A stretch of DNA of 64,000 nt. It comes from Cololabis saira. Its lineage: Eukaryota > Chordata > Actinopteri > Beloniformes > Belonidae. Numbering within the stretch: the stretch's first letter is position 1; each line of letters starts with the position of its first letter. Position numbers and translations under genes: made by a program. Positions 45,487-56,815 of this stretch are shown one piece after another. The notes below the pieces were generated by a model. The model saw nothing but the letters and a program-made list of their open reading frames with translations, was not told the origin of the DNA and ran no database searches. The DNA lies in the NCBI RefSeq assembly GCF_033807715.1, contig NC_084590.1:7604827-7668826 (forward strand), in the 5' to 3' direction.

Positions 45487-46180
45487 AGTGATATTATCTA
45501 GTACGAAATGATATTTGAAACAACAACAGATTTGATAAGAACTTTAGCAAGGACCAGATGGACGACACACCACAACAAAAACAAGTGGCTATAGGGATTT
45601 CCACTTCAAGTGGAAAAAGGAAGAAAACACAGAAACGCTTGGCCCATAAAGAAGCTAATAGCACTTTTTTAAATCTAAAACAATATTAGTGTAAACATGT
45701 AACTGGCGGTACATAAGTGAATGTCCAAACATGAACAGACTGAAACTGTCCCGCTGAGCAGGTGAACTCAGACAAGTGCAGGTTCCAGTAAATACAGACC
45801 CAGTCTTTCTCAGATTACTGTCTCCAGTGAACGCACAAATGACAGCTCAGAGACGTCCCAAACCTGCAGCGTTTAGGACGCTACCTAATGGGGACTCTGA
45901 CTAAACCCTGAGATCACGTCCAGAGATGACTCACATCCACCGGCAGCCACACACTCCTGGAAACCTGCACTGCAGTCGCGGTGGGTTGAGATACTTCACG
46001 TTTGTCTTGTCACCTCATTTCATCTGTTAACACACATCAGACCTGCAACACCAGCAAAAACCAGTATCCAGGAAGGTCTGGGTCTTTGAGGAGCAGAGAT
46101 GGACAGAGACTCCACATTACCAACAGGTCGGTGTGGGTTGGTATGGAAGGTTCTGGGTTGATCTAGACGGTTATAACTCA
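45487..46180. other. Unassigned stretch
   Basis: No gene or transposon terminus recognised. Confidence 0.4.
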
Positions 46181-46752
46181 GGACACGTTCACATATAGCC
46201 GGGTATTTATAAAAACTGATATTTCCCCCTCTACGTTTTGAAAAGTACCATCATTTACACTAACCCACATAAATACATTGTTAAGGTGCTATGAGCAGCC
46301 AGACCTGCAGGGGGCAGTGTAACGAGAAGATAAAGTCATGCTAGCCAATCAGAGTCCTGGAAAAAAACATCAACAAATGACCCGAGTAACTTCCAGTTAC
46401 TTCCAAGATGAACCAGAGTCTTTCGTTTGGAGTGACAGAGAAGTGGAGTTACTTTTAAGTGTGACTTTAGAATATAAAACAGGTAAAATACAAGAAAATA
46501 TTGACGGTGGCCAAACGTCGCACACATGACGCTGGTGACGTTTCTGTGACATAATGTGACGTTCTGAAGCCTAAATGTCTGTTTCTCTCTGTTTACAAGC
46601 AAACGTGAAAACAGAATTTTTGAAAATCTCCACTTTGACTGGAGTTTTCAGAAATTATCATTTTTGGAGACTTTGAGCTTTGTTTTCGTGTAAACGAACG
46701 GCCAAAACGCATGAAAACGCCACCGTTTTTGCTACGTGTAAACGGGGCCTAA
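46181..46752. mobile_element. Possible MITE with GGCCCCGTTTACACG-type ends
   Basis: The right end, GCTACGTGTAAACGGGGCCT, is the complement of a common fish MITE terminus. The left side (GGACACGTTCACATATAGCC) is a diverged version. Subterminal AACGCATGAAAACGCCACCG supports it. No target duplication is clear. Confidence 0.5.
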
Positions 46753-47580
46753 GTCTATATTGGTTTAGAAAGTTCTAAGTCAATCTATAGGTTGGTCTAC
46801 AAGGGTTTGGGTCAGTCTGGAAGGTTCCGGGTATTTTTGTTCAATAAAATGAAAGCAAGCGAGGAAGTTACAAATAGTTCTTTATCTGAAGTTCCATCTT
46901 CCTTTCATCGAAACTATCAACACATGGTTTTTATGACGTTTTCACAGCGGGACTGACAGCGAGGGTCCTCACTGTTAAATATGACTCTTAACTGATGTTT
47001 TAACTGAAGACAAAATTCTGCACCAAGAAAAAAACTAAAAAACTTCAGGGCCCTGGAGTTGATGACGGCTCTTTGAAGAACTGAAGAACCTTGATGTAAC
47101 ATCAGCCCCCCGCAGGACTTTAACGTTTAACTGGCTGTTTCTTTGGTAAATGTGGGCCGCTCCATTTCTCTAGCGTCGTTAAGAAATGTTTGAACAGTCA
47201 AGCTGCTCCACCCTTCTCCACCTTAAACTGGGGACTGAACAGGGACACCAGTGGGGTGAATAACTGGGAATGTGGCGTTCCATTGCTCAGTGTTTCCCAA
47301 AGATGCAGGGCAGGTCAGCATTCCAGCTTCATGGAGGACAAAGAGGCTCTTTGAGCAGCAATAATTTTCAGAACGATGAGTGGGAGCGCTGCTGGAGCGC
47401 TGCTTCACACCGGAGATGCTACGGAATCACAGGAGCACTCCAAAAAAATTAAAGCACAACACGAATTGACTCGTGAAAAGCATCCTCCAGGTGACAGCAG
47501 CTACATTCACAAGTCGGAGTGCAAAACAGGAAAAATAAAGGGCAATGAAATGAAATGATTTACACATAGCCACATAGACA
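46753..47580. other. Unassigned stretch
   Basis: No gene or element recognised. Confidence 0.4.
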
Positions 47581-47692
47581 TATACACACACACACACACT
47601 CACACACACATACATATATATATATTCATACATGCACACATACACATACATAAACACACACACACACTTAGCCACACATACATATACACGCT

Positions 47693-47728
<36 letters not shown>

Positions 47729-47830
47729 GCCACTCAGTCATATACATATACACACACGCATACACACACATAGCCACACACACATACACAGCCACACAAA
47801 CATATACAAACACACACACACACACGCACG

Positions 47831-47918
<88 letters not shown>

Positions 47919-48165
47919 GCCACTCAGTCATATACATATACACACACGCATACACACACATAGCCACACACGCATAAACAGCCACACAAACATATACATA
48001 CACACACACACACACACACATAGCCACACAGACATGTACATACACACGCACGTATACACACACATACACACACACACACACATAATCATATACATACACG
48101 CACACACACACACACACACATAATCATATACATACACGCACACACACACATAGACATATACACTG
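47581..48165. repeat. Complex (CA)n/(CATA)n microsatellite, about 580 bp
   Basis: CA runs are mixed with TATACATA, TAGCCACA and CGCATA words. A larger block (CAGCCACTCAGTCATATACA ... TAGCCACACA) is present twice, at about 47725-47795 and 47915-47985, so part of the array has duplicated. Confidence 0.95.
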
Positions 48166-48429
48166 TCTTGTTCACCTGCATGCTTGCTCTGTAGTTTTGG
48201 GGTTAGTTAATCGCGGTAGCTTAGCTTAGACTGTGATCGGATCTCGAGATTTGGGTCGATTGCTGCTCGTGTTTTGGTCGGCTCCGTGTCGGTTTTGTGT
48301 TTCGTTTGTGGTTTTTGTTGCAGATTACCAGTGCTTGACGTGTGCCTCCATGTGTTCTTGCTTCCTGGATTGGCAGTGGATGTATGAGGAAATTTGTTCC
48401 CCCATAGCGTTCTCAGGAAGAAGAGACGC

Positions 48430-48770
48430 TGCTGGGCCTTTTTACAGTAATAATGTGGATGGAGTTCACAGTCCAGCCCAGGTCCTCTGAGATGTACAGG
48501 CCGAGAAACTTGAAGTTTCTGACCTGCTCCACTTCTTCACGTTGATACTCAGGCCTGAGTGCGGTGTGGTCCTTGTTCTCCTGAAGTCGACGATGATTTC
48601 CTTCGTCTTCTTGGTGTTGAGGTGGTTGTCACTGCACCAGGCAGCCAGTGCTTGGACCTCCTCCCTGTATGGTGCCTCATCATCATTGCTGATCAGTCCA
48701 ACAATGGTTGTGTCATCAGCAAATTTGATGAGGGTGTTGGATCCGTGGGTGGCGACAAGAGAGGGAGCAT
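48430..48770 (-). pseudogene. LINE reverse-transcriptase fragment
   Basis: The minus strand reads FADDTTIVGLISNDDEAPYR, then EEVQALAAWCSDNHLNTKKT and KEIIVDFRR. This is the RT active-site box and the following thumb region of a fish CR1/L2/Rex-group LINE. The same family probably gave the fragment at 11508-12302, which encodes a more C-terminal part. The frame is open here but both ends are missing. Confidence 0.85.
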
Positions 48771-49189
48771 CCAGCTCGATATCAGCAATCAGACCACAGA
48801 AAACATGTGAAACATGTGTCCAGGCTTTGGAGCAACACGTGCCCCCTCCCAGAGATCTGTGTCAGGGAAGACCTTGCAACTTTCATCAAGATAATGCTGG
48901 ACCACGTACTGCACCTATTGCAAGAGGCATGGCTGTGAAGGTTCAGGAAGTTCTGGTCTTATTTGCTCTTCACAGTTTGGTCGTTCACGTACCCACTGAT
49001 CCTCCAGAGAACAGATGCTGTCCTGTAAACATTTGCTCTCCTGTTTGTTGTAGACCAAACATCGGAAGCCAACCCAGCACAGCATGGCTTTAGAAGAGGA
49101 TGACCTACATTTGGAGAGACCCAGGCCAGTCTAGCCTGACACCCATGTTCTTTTATTTTAATATTGAAGTACTGATCCAGTTCTGGAAC
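48771..49189. other. Unassigned stretch
   Basis: No gene recognised; sequence between a LINE fragment and a SINE-like repeat. Confidence 0.4.
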
Positions 49190-50225
49190 AGCACGGTGGC
49201 TTGGTGGTTAGCACTGTTGCCTCACAGTAAGAAGGTTCCCGGTTCAACTCCCTGGTCCGGCAGGGTCTTTCTGTGTGGAGTTTGCATGTTTTCCCCGTGC
49301 CAGTGTGGGTTCTCTCCGGGTACTCCGGCTTCCTCCCACAGTCCAAAAACATGTATAGTAGGTTAATTGGTGATTAGAAATTTCCCGTAGGCAGAGGTGG
49401 GTAGTAACGAGTTACTTTTTCTTGAGTAAGTTTTGGGAAATGTTGTACCCAGGAGTAGTTTTGAATCACTATACTTTTTACTTTTACTTGAGTAGATTTG
49501 TGAAGAAGAAACTGTTACTCTTACTCCGCTACATTAGGCTACGTTGAACTGTTACTTTTCTTTTATCCCTTTTATCCGCGTACGCGTCAATCTCATGACA
49601 TCACTGGGTGATTCTTTGGGAAAAATGTTAGTTTTTGCATGTTTTGTCACATTTACACAGACTCAAACACACACAGAGTTTCTATGAGTTCATGTTTGTT
49701 CTAGTTCTGCCTGGTTAAAAAAGAAAAGTACAAAGGGTTGACATTTTGTGCTACTTGTGCTTAATGTATTTGTTTATTCTGTTATTATTTTATTTATTAA
49801 AGTACTTGAATTTATTTTAAGATTATTTTAATTTAAGCTATTTTTTTTATTAATTATTTTGTTATTTTATTGATTTAATTTGCCTGAAGATGATTATTCT
49901 GTACTTTTGTCTGTTTGAATGGTTGTGTTAAAAAAAAAAAATCAGACGTTACTCAACAGTTACTCAGTACTTGAGTAGTTTTTTCACCAAGTACTTTTTT
50001 ACTTTTACTCAAGTCATTATTTGGATGACTACTTTTTACTTCTACTTGAGTCATATTATTCTGAAGTAACAGTACTTTTACTTGAGTAAATAGGAGCCCA
50101 TAGGAGTGAGTGTGAGTGTGTCTGGTTGTTTGTCTGTAACTCCTGCCTCTAGCCTGAAATGAGCTGGGATAGGCTCCAGCAGACCCCCGTCACCCTGGAA
50201 AGGATAAAGCTGGTATAGATAATGG
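49190..50225 (+). mobile_element. tRNA-like SINE-type repeat, split by a transposon
   Basis: The left part (49190-49391) has CACGGTGGCTTGGTGGTTAG, a B-box-like GGTTCAACTCC, TGGAGTTTGCATGTTTTCCC and TACTCCGGCTTCCTCCCACA. The right part (50097-50225) resumes with GAGTGTGAGTGTG, CTGGTTGTTTGTCTGTAACT and GAGCTGGGATAGGCTCCAGC and ends at GATAATGGATG. These words follow one another in the intact repeat, which is common in fish. The element at 49392-50096 separates them. Confidence 0.8.
49392..50096. mobile_element. hAT-type element inserted in the SINE-type repeat
   Basis: It starts CAGAGGTGGGTAGTAACGAG and contains ACTTTTACTTGAGTA words in opposite orientations towards each end. The flanks CCCGTAGG (49384-49391) and CCCATAGG (50097-50104) agree at 7 of 8, and joining them restores the SINE sequence. 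The expected right terminus (CCCACCTCTG) is missing, so the 3' end is altered. Confidence 0.8.
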
Positions 50226-50234
50226 ATGATCCAG

Positions 50235-50470
50235 TTCTATGTAGGCAGAAGACACAAACCTTCTTCATTTATACTACTACTACTACTGTCATTTAGCAGA
50301 CGCTTTTATCCAAAGCGACTTAAATCTGAGAGAACAAACACACGGGGAGCAATTAGGGTGTTAAGGCCTTGCTCAGGGGCCCAAGGTGGTTCATCTTGGT
50401 TGCCATTCTGGGGCTTGAACCTGGATCCTCCGGACTCAAGACCACCTCTGTAGCCACTAGACTACCACTT
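50235..50470. repeat. CATTTAGCAGACGCTTTTAT interspersed repeat
   Basis: It contains CATTTAGCAGACGCTTTTAT, CCAAAGCGACTTAAATC, AGCAATTAGGGTGTTAAGGC and CCTTGCTCAGGGGCCC in the order found in a widespread fish repeat. The class is uncertain (SINE-like). Confidence 0.65.
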
Positions 50471-50819
50471 ATTGACAGTAACTTGTACATCAATCGTAAT
50501 TTCCTATTATTTTACTTAATGAGGTACAAAAAATCCACTTTGCAGATTGAATCTAAACTGGTGTAGAATAAAGTCCCAGGGTTTAAACCACATTGACCGG
50601 CTGTTAGGATCAAGTCTTTCTAAGTTAGAGTTGTGCATCTCTGCTGAACAATGAGCTCTTTGGGGTCAGTGTCAGTCTGACAGGAAATTTGGATCAGCTC
50701 CAACTACATCACAGACTAAACGGTGACGGTGAATGACAAGGTCATCACCTCCACAGGTGTCAGGAACCACGGGTTCAAGCGTTTGTCGGATAGACAGATA
50801 CGACGGCAGCGTCACTCAC

Positions 50820-50960
50820 CCTCCTCCGACTCTGGAGATCTTTACTTTCTCCTCCACTGGCAGCTCAGGGAAACATAAAGTTTAAAATCCAGCAGAAACT
50901 CAGAACGGTCCCAGATCCAGCCAGCTGAGGCTCAAGTGTGAACGTTGTTAGTGGTAAACT
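50820..50960 (-). promoter_or_regulatory. Possible non-coding first exon of phldb1
   Basis: On the minus strand an exon-like stretch ends ...GTCGGAGGAGG followed by GTGAGTG, a near-consensus donor, at 50820. phldb1 needs a non-coding exon upstream of 30237, and this donor lies on the correct strand about 20.6 kb away. A purine-rich GAGGGAGG tract lies further upstream at about 50985-51008. There is no TATA box or CpG-rich core, and many chance donors exist in 33 kb, so this is only a candidate. Confidence 0.2.
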
Positions 50961-51195
50961 GTGGAACGAGGGAACCGCGCTGCAGAGGGAGGGAGGGAGG
51001 GAGGGAGGGGAAATGGAGGAGGAGGGGCTGCAGCAGCGTGGGATATCCCTACGAGTCATGGAAAAGGACGCTCACAGACGGACTCTTTGTGTCCAAAGGT
51101 TGGAGCTCTGTTCTGTTGTGAGGTCACAGTCCGGCCTCTGGAAACTCTGAAGAACTCTGGAAACTCTGCAAGCTGGAGCTGAAGCTCTGGGGAAG

Positions 51196-51765
51196 CTCTA
51201 CAGAAACTCTGGAAAGTAGAGCTGAAGCTCTGGGGAAACTCTACAGAAACTCTGGAAAGTAGAGCTGAAGCTCTGGGGAAACTCTACAGAAACTCTGGAA
51301 AGTAGAGCTGAAGCTCTGGGGAAGCTCTACAGAAACTCTGGAAAGTAGAGCTGAAGCTCTAGGGAGCTCTACAGAAACTCTGGAAAGTAGAGCTGAAGCT
51401 CTAGGGAGCTCTACAGAAACTCTGGAAAGTAGAGCTGAAGCTCTGGGGAAACTCTACAGAAATACTGGAAAGTAGAGCTGAAGCTCTGGGGAAACTCTAC
51501 AGAAATACTGGAAAGTAGAGCTGAAGCTCTGGGGAAGCTCTACAGAAACTCTGGAAAGTAGAGCTGAAGCTCTAGGGAGCTCTACAGAAACTCTGGAAAG
51601 TAGAGCTGAAGCTCTAGGGAGCTCTACAGAAACTCTGGAAAGTAGAGCTGAAGCTCTGGGGAAACTCTACAGAAACTCTGGAAAGTAGAGCTGAAGCTCT
51701 GGGGAAGCTCTACAGAAACTCTGGAAAGTAGAGCTGAAGCTCTAGGGAAACTCTACAGAAATGTT
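51196..51765. repeat. 43-bp minisatellite, about 13 units
   Basis: The unit is GCTGAAGCTCTGGGGAAACT followed by CTACAGAAACTCTGGAAAGTAGA, with length variants that lose two bases (CTAGGGAGCT). Confidence 0.95.
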
Positions 51766-51841
51766 AAGGTCTCCAACCCGGAAGATCCATGAAACACTGG
51801 TGCTCTCTGGAAACTCTTACAGCTCACTCTGGAAACTGGAA

Positions 51842-52253
51842 CTGAAGATCCATGACAACATGGATGCTCTATGACAACATGGATGCTCTATGACAGCATG
51901 AAGGATCCATGACAACATGAAGGCTCTATGACAACATGAACGCTCTATGACAACATGAAGGCTCTATGACAGCATGAAGGATCCATGACAACATGAAGGA
52001 TCCATGACAACATGAAGGATCCATGACAACATGAAGGATCCATGACAGCATGAAGGCTCTATGACAGCATGAACGCTCTATGACAACATGAAGGCTCTAT
52101 GACAACATGAAGGCTCTATGACAACATGAAGGATCCATGACAACATGGATGCTCTATGACAACATGGATGCTCTATGACAGCATGAAGGATCCATGACAA
52201 CATGAAGGATCCATGACAGCATGAAGGCTCTATGACAACATGAAGGCTCTATG
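51842..52253. repeat. 19-bp minisatellite, left part
   Basis: The unit is CTATGACAACATGAAGGCT, with CCATGAC and AGCATG variants. It is interrupted at about 52254 by a LINE and continues at 53518-53590. Confidence 0.93.
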
Positions 52254-53517
52254 AATGAATGAATGAATGAATGAACGAATTAATCTTTATTTCGGCTTGT
52301 AAACACTTTTTTTTACAAAACAAGATGAAAAGGTAAAATAAACATTTATTTTGCAGAAAAGCTGCAGCTGAAGCCGTAGCTTAGGATCAGCTTAAATATG
52401 AGACATTAGCTTTTACTCCGTGGAAACAAACAATACATAAAGAAGACAAAAATAAGTAAGACAAAATATAAAATTGACGTTTCACATTCTAGAATGTATT
52501 TGATAATATACTTTATAATTATAGTGTTTTATATTTATTTACAGTATTTTCTTTAAACATTTCCTTAAACTTGAAGATAGAACTACACATTTTTAGGTTG
52601 TTATTACAACTATTCCAAATTTCTCTAGCCTTAACTGATGTACATCTCTTTTTAATATTAGTTCTTGCTGTCGTCGTCTCAAACATGAGTTTCCCCCTCA
52701 GGTCACAACGGGTTTCTTTTATTTGGAACAAATCCTGAATGTAGTTTGGAAGCAGTTTCTGCTGGGCTTTAAAGGCAAATAGAACAGTTTTCTGCTCTGC
52801 TATATCATGGAATATTAGAGTATTATATTTAATAAAGAGATTATTTGTTGGTTTATAATAGTCAGATCTATTAATTATCCTTAACGCTCTTTTCTGTAAC
52901 AGGAAAATAGGGTTTGTATTTGTTTTATAGGTGTTACCCCAAACCTCCACACAATAAGTCATGTATGGAACTATGAGTGAGTTATACATCAAAAACTGTG
53001 CTCTTTGACAGAAAAAACAATTTGTTTTATTTAATATTGCTAGGGTTTTAGACATTTTTGATTTTACACTATTTATATGGGATTTCCAGCTAAGTTTATC
53101 ATCAATTATTACCCCCAGGAACTTTTTTTCATATACTCTTTCTATTTCCATACCACTAATTTTAATTGTTATTTGATTTTTTTTTCTAGTGCCAAAAATT
53201 ATGAACTTAGCTTTAGTTAGATATAATGATAACTTATTCATATCAAACCATGCCTTCACATTTTTCAGTTCTCCTTCCACCACATTCAGCAGCTGTTCCA
53301 AATTCTTCCCTGAACAATAAAGGTTTGTATCGTCAGCAAACAAGACATATTTTATTATTTTAGACACTTTACAAATATCATTTATATATAATATGAACAA
53401 TGTAGGACCCAGCACTGAACCTTGGGGGACACCGAAGGTGACTCTTTCTAGTTCTGATTTAACATTATTTAATTCAACATATTGAAATCTATCAGCGAGA
53501 TAACTCTTTATCCATGA
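52254..53517 (-). mobile_element. 5'-truncated LINE with long open RT frame
   Basis: The 3' end on the minus strand is AATAAAGATTAATTCG followed by an ATTC tetranucleotide tail at 52254-52277. The 5' end stops abruptly at about 53517 where the minisatellite resumes, as in a typical target-primed insertion. The LINE is about 1.26 kb and carries the coding region described separately. Confidence 0.9.
52519..53517 (-). CDS. LINE reverse transcriptase, C-terminal 330 residues, uninterrupted
   Basis: The frame shows RT motifs in order: VTFGVPQGSVLGPTLFILYI with NDI, then YVLFADDTNLYCSG (catalytic FADD), then MNKLSLYLTKAKFIIFGTRK and FLGVIIDDKLSWKSHI (thumb). A C-terminal region of the L2/CR1/jockey type follows (PYMTYCVEVWGNTYKTN, LQKRALRIINRSDYY). 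It has no stop or frameshift over about 1 kb, which suggests a recent insertion. It lacks the endonuclease and the N-terminal half of RT, so it cannot move by itself. The first part of the open frame beyond 53517 is minisatellite, not LINE. Confidence 0.9.
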   Translation of the reverse strand, partial: SWIKSYLADRFQYVELNNVKSELERVTFGVPQGSVLGPTLFILYINDICKVSKIIKYVLFADDTNLYCSGKNLEQLLNVVEGELKNVKAWFDMNKLSLYLTKAKFIIFGTRKKNQITIKISGMEIERVYEKKFLGVIIDDKLSWKSHINSVKSKMSKTLAILNKTNCFFCQRAQFLMYNSLIVPYMTYCVEVWGNTYKTNTNPIFLLQKRALRIINRSDYYKPTNNLFIKYNTLIFHDIAEQKTVLFAFKAQQKLLPNYIQDLFQIKETRCDLRGKLMFETTTARTNIKKRCTSVKAREIWNSCNNNLKMCSSIFKFKEMFKENTVNKYKTL

Positions 53518-53590
53518 AAACATGAAGGCTCTATGACAGCATGAAGGCTCCATGACACCATGAAGGCTCCATGACACCATGAAGGCCTCT
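53518..53590. repeat. 19-bp minisatellite, right part
   Basis: Continuation of the CATGAAGGCTCCATGACAC array cut by the LINE. Confidence 0.88.
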
Positions 53591-54206
53591 TGAGGCTGAG
53601 GTTTCCCTTCAGGATCACCATCTTCACCATCTCCAGCACCAAACCCCCATGAACCTGAATGTTGTCACATCGGCCCTGTTGCCACGGTTGCAGATGTGGT
53701 AAATACTCAGCGTCAGAGTGAGCAGAGCTCCCTGAGAGCGATTGTGTCTTTGTTTCAGGATGAAACGGAGGCCCGGAGGCCAAATAATAAAATAAAAACA
53801 CAATAAAGGCAGGAAGCAACGAGGAGGAAGGAGAGAAAGGCAGTGACCTCCATGTGTGAGACAGATGCTCCAGCTGCTACCGGCACACACTGTCCACATG
53901 TTTGTGCACAAGTTAGGACCCCCTGCTTAAGCCCAAGACTGCTTTCTGTGCACAAACAAACGTAACCACAGCAGGTCTCAGCAAGTATCAGACAGTACAA
54001 CCTCAGACCAACAGTCTATACTTCTCATTGTGTCATTATCCATTTACAACTGAAGCCAAAGCAACATACAGGCAGTCTAAAGACCCAGATATAACATATG
54101 AAATACAAAATAAGAGCATGGAAGATTCTGATGTAGAAAATAAAAGCCCATAACTTTATTAATTAACTCCGAATGGACTAATGGATTAATGGTCAATGCT
54201 GATAAC
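53591..54206. other. Unassigned stretch
   Basis: No gene or element recognised; short overlapping frames only. Confidence 0.4.
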
Positions 54207-54210
54207 TTAA

Positions 54211-54551
54211 AGGAGCATGAGGCTCCTTTTAAGAAATGAGACTCTCTAGCGCCACCCTTCACCACGACGGCCGTTGGGGGTACTGCAGCCAACAGTGAAG
54301 CCGGCACGGGAGAACGGGGAGAACGCGCATGCAGCGTCAACTGACGTCACATTCGCAGGACGGTGCGGGAAACTCCGGCCCGGAATTGCAGCACATTTTG
54401 CAGCACACAGCCTGTTCAAGGCAACGGAGAGATACACTAGAGGGCTCATTCTTTTTGGTTTGGAACGCTTGATCTGACATTATTACTAGAAAACTTAAAA
54501 CATATACACATTTTTTTCATAAATCCTCCCTCAATCCGGCCTCAAGCTCCT
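54211..54551. mobile_element. TTAA-flanked MITE
   Basis: The ends are AGGAGCATGAGGCTCC and GGCCTCAAGCTCCT, with TTAA outside both (54207-54210 and 54552-54555). The interior contains TCTAGCGCCACCCTTCACCA and GTTGGGGGTACTGCAGCCAA. There is no transposase. Confidence 0.78.
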
Positions 54552-54720
54552 TTAACTCCACATTTATCTTTGATAATTAACTCCATAAAACAGTCTGCCT
54601 GACAGCAGGTTATGATGTGGAGCCGGCACGCTTTTATTGTGGGCCAGAACCAGAACAGCTCTGCAGCTGGACCATCTTCAATCAAGCAGAGGTTCATTCT
54701 GGCAGCCCTGTTTTCCAGAA

Positions 54721-54762
54721 CGTTTTTTTTTTTTTTTTTTTTTCAGAACAGTTATATACAGT

Positions 54763-54832
<70 letters not shown>
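54721..54832. repeat. Poly-T and (TA)n microsatellite
   Basis: About 21 T at 54723-54743 and about 60 bp of TA at 54772-54830. Confidence 0.95.
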
Positions 54833-54838
<6 letters not shown>

Positions 54839-54840
<2 letters not shown>

Positions 54841-54933
54841 GGATAATGCCCGACGAGGTGTCCATTAACATAAATATATGGACGACGCGGAGGCGTGAAC
54901 CATCCTCCGCTCCACCTCGAAGGGCATTATCCC
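54839..54933. repeat. GGGATAATGCCC palindrome
   Basis: GGGATAATGCCCGACGAGGTG and CCACCTCGAAGGGCATTATCCC form a hairpin with arms of about 21 bp and a loop of about 50 bp. It is probably the tip of a transposon, possibly linked to the element at 54934. Confidence 0.7.
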
Positions 54934-55446
54934 GCTTATACCACGGTCACTTACCAAAAAACATAAATATTTAATCAGTTATTCATGCTTTAATGTGTTT
55001 TCAGTTGAAATCATTAGTTTTATAACAAGCCACAGCTGAGCGGCTGGCCGGATTATTTAATCTCTCATCTGCAGCCGTTGTAACCTGGTAAATTACAAAG
55101 TTTTTTAACAAGCCATAACTCAGTCGGGGGATATTCCAGTCCGTTCAGCTCCACTCGGCTACTCTCTTTTCTCTCCTCTTCTGCATCCCAGTCATCAAAA
55201 TTGTTAAATTCACCAAATAAATTAAAAGAAATTACAAAATCACTCATGTCTCTGTCCTGCGGTAGCCGGCTCTTCTTCTCTGAATCTCTATTGCCGTGGT
55301 TACCACCTGGGATTTGATTCAGCGCAATGATATTAAAGATATCAGGCAATTTGACCGAACTTGTTTTCTAGGTGTAGGTTATCACTTTTAATGGACACCT
55401 GCCAGCCAATCAGAATCCAGTATTCACACAGACCTTGGTATAAATA
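54934..55446. mobile_element. Inverted-repeat element with an unidentified ORF
   Basis: TTATACCACGGTC at the left and GACCTTGGTATAA at the right pair at 12 of 13 positions. On the minus strand (55065-55349) there is an open frame that includes MSDFVISFNLFGEFNNFDDW and DAEEERKESSRVELNGLEYP. I do not recognise the protein. The acidic and hydrophobic mix is unlike simple repeat translation. Confidence 0.5.
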
Positions 55447-55460
55447 TATATATACAATAT

Positions 55461-55554
55461 GGATGGATGGATGGATGGATGGATGGATGGATGGATGGAT
55501 GGATGGATGGATGGATGGATGGATGGATGGATGGATGGATGGATGGATGGATGG
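55461..55554. repeat. (GGAT)n microsatellite, about 23 units
   Basis: An uninterrupted GGAT tetranucleotide run. Confidence 0.97.
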
Positions 55555-56072
55555 AGAGCAGCTCTGTCCAAAACTCTGAATAAAGGACCGTGATTGTAAG
55601 CATGCAGCAGTGTTCTCATGCTCACTGTCATGTTGGAGTTGTACAGCTGCCAGTGATGGGTGTGGGTGTGGTTCGCTGTAGCAGCAGCACAGAGATTGCT
55701 AATCACCAGCTACCTCTAAAATCCCTGCCAGCTGGAGACTGAGAGGAGCTGCTGTCTGCAATCTTTAAACGAGAAGCCAAATAAACGGAGAAAGGCTCCT
55801 GAATCCCGTCTTTCAGGGTTCTGTCTCCGAGGAGATGACTCTGCCCAACGCTGGTTGATCCAAAACAGGAAAACGACAGATGACACTAAATGCTAAGTCG
55901 CTAAAGATAACAGGTAGCTGTTTGACACCAGCGACTGAACTGTACCTGTTATTCAAAAGACCCCCCAATACAATTGTTGTTTTATATAATTTTGTCCGAT
56001 GCGGTTAATAAAACTCATCCCGGTCCAGTTGTCCTGGATGTGGCACCGAACACGGGAGACTGATACTGGTTC
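55555..56072. other. Unassigned stretch
   Basis: No gene or element recognised. Confidence 0.4.
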
Positions 56073-56807
56073 TAGGGTTACCACCTTTCAGAAATAGAAA
56101 TAAGGGACGCTCCGATTTCAGCAGCGCAGGCGCCAAAAAAAGGGACATCCCCAAAACTTCTAAACTGCATAGAAATGTATTTATTTTATATGAAAAAACT
56201 AAATGCTTTGATTTAAAGTTTAAAGTGCTTTAATAGCATTGAACTTGCATGACTGTACAGACAGACAACCATATAGCAACTGAAATATCCTCCCATGATG
56301 TGTACGTCCATCAGCCCAGATGTAGAATAAAGCTACAGGTGAAGGTCGGAACATTAGAATATGGTGTAAAAGTTAATTTATTTAAATAATTCAACTTAAA
56401 AGGTGAAACTAATATATTACAGTGTCATTACATGCAAAGCAAGATATGTTAAACCTTTATTTGTTATTATTTTGATGATTGAATTGTTTATTGATTTCAT
56501 AATATAGAGATTTTTTCATTTGGGGTTTTCATAAACTGTGAGACATAATCACCAAAATAATAACAAATAAAGGCTTGAAATATCTCACCTTGAATGTAGT
56601 GGGAAATAATATATTTGTTTCACCTTTAGTTGAATTTACTAAGAATGAAGTTTTGCAATATATTCTAATTTTCCGACCTTCACCTGTATATTATTACATC
56701 AATAAATAAGATCATAATATGTGTCTGTATTGGTTCAATACGGAACGCAACTTTTAATTCCCAATTACGGAACAATTCCGTATTTTAAGGGACGGGTGGC
56801 AAGCCTA
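56073..56807. mobile_element. Composite hAT-type MITE (family B), copy 2
   Basis: The ends are TAGGGTTACCACC and GGTGGCAAGCCTA, with a perfect 8-bp duplication ACTGGTTC at 56065-56072 and 56808-56815. The inner ACAGGTGAAGGTCGGAACAT ... TTCACCTGTA unit sits at the same relative position as in 41809-42518. Confidence 0.93.
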
Positions 56808-56815
56808 ACTGGTTC

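Noticed and set aside
47632..48149. His/Thr- and Cys/Val-rich ORFs
   Set aside because: Translation of a CA-rich microsatellite on both strands.
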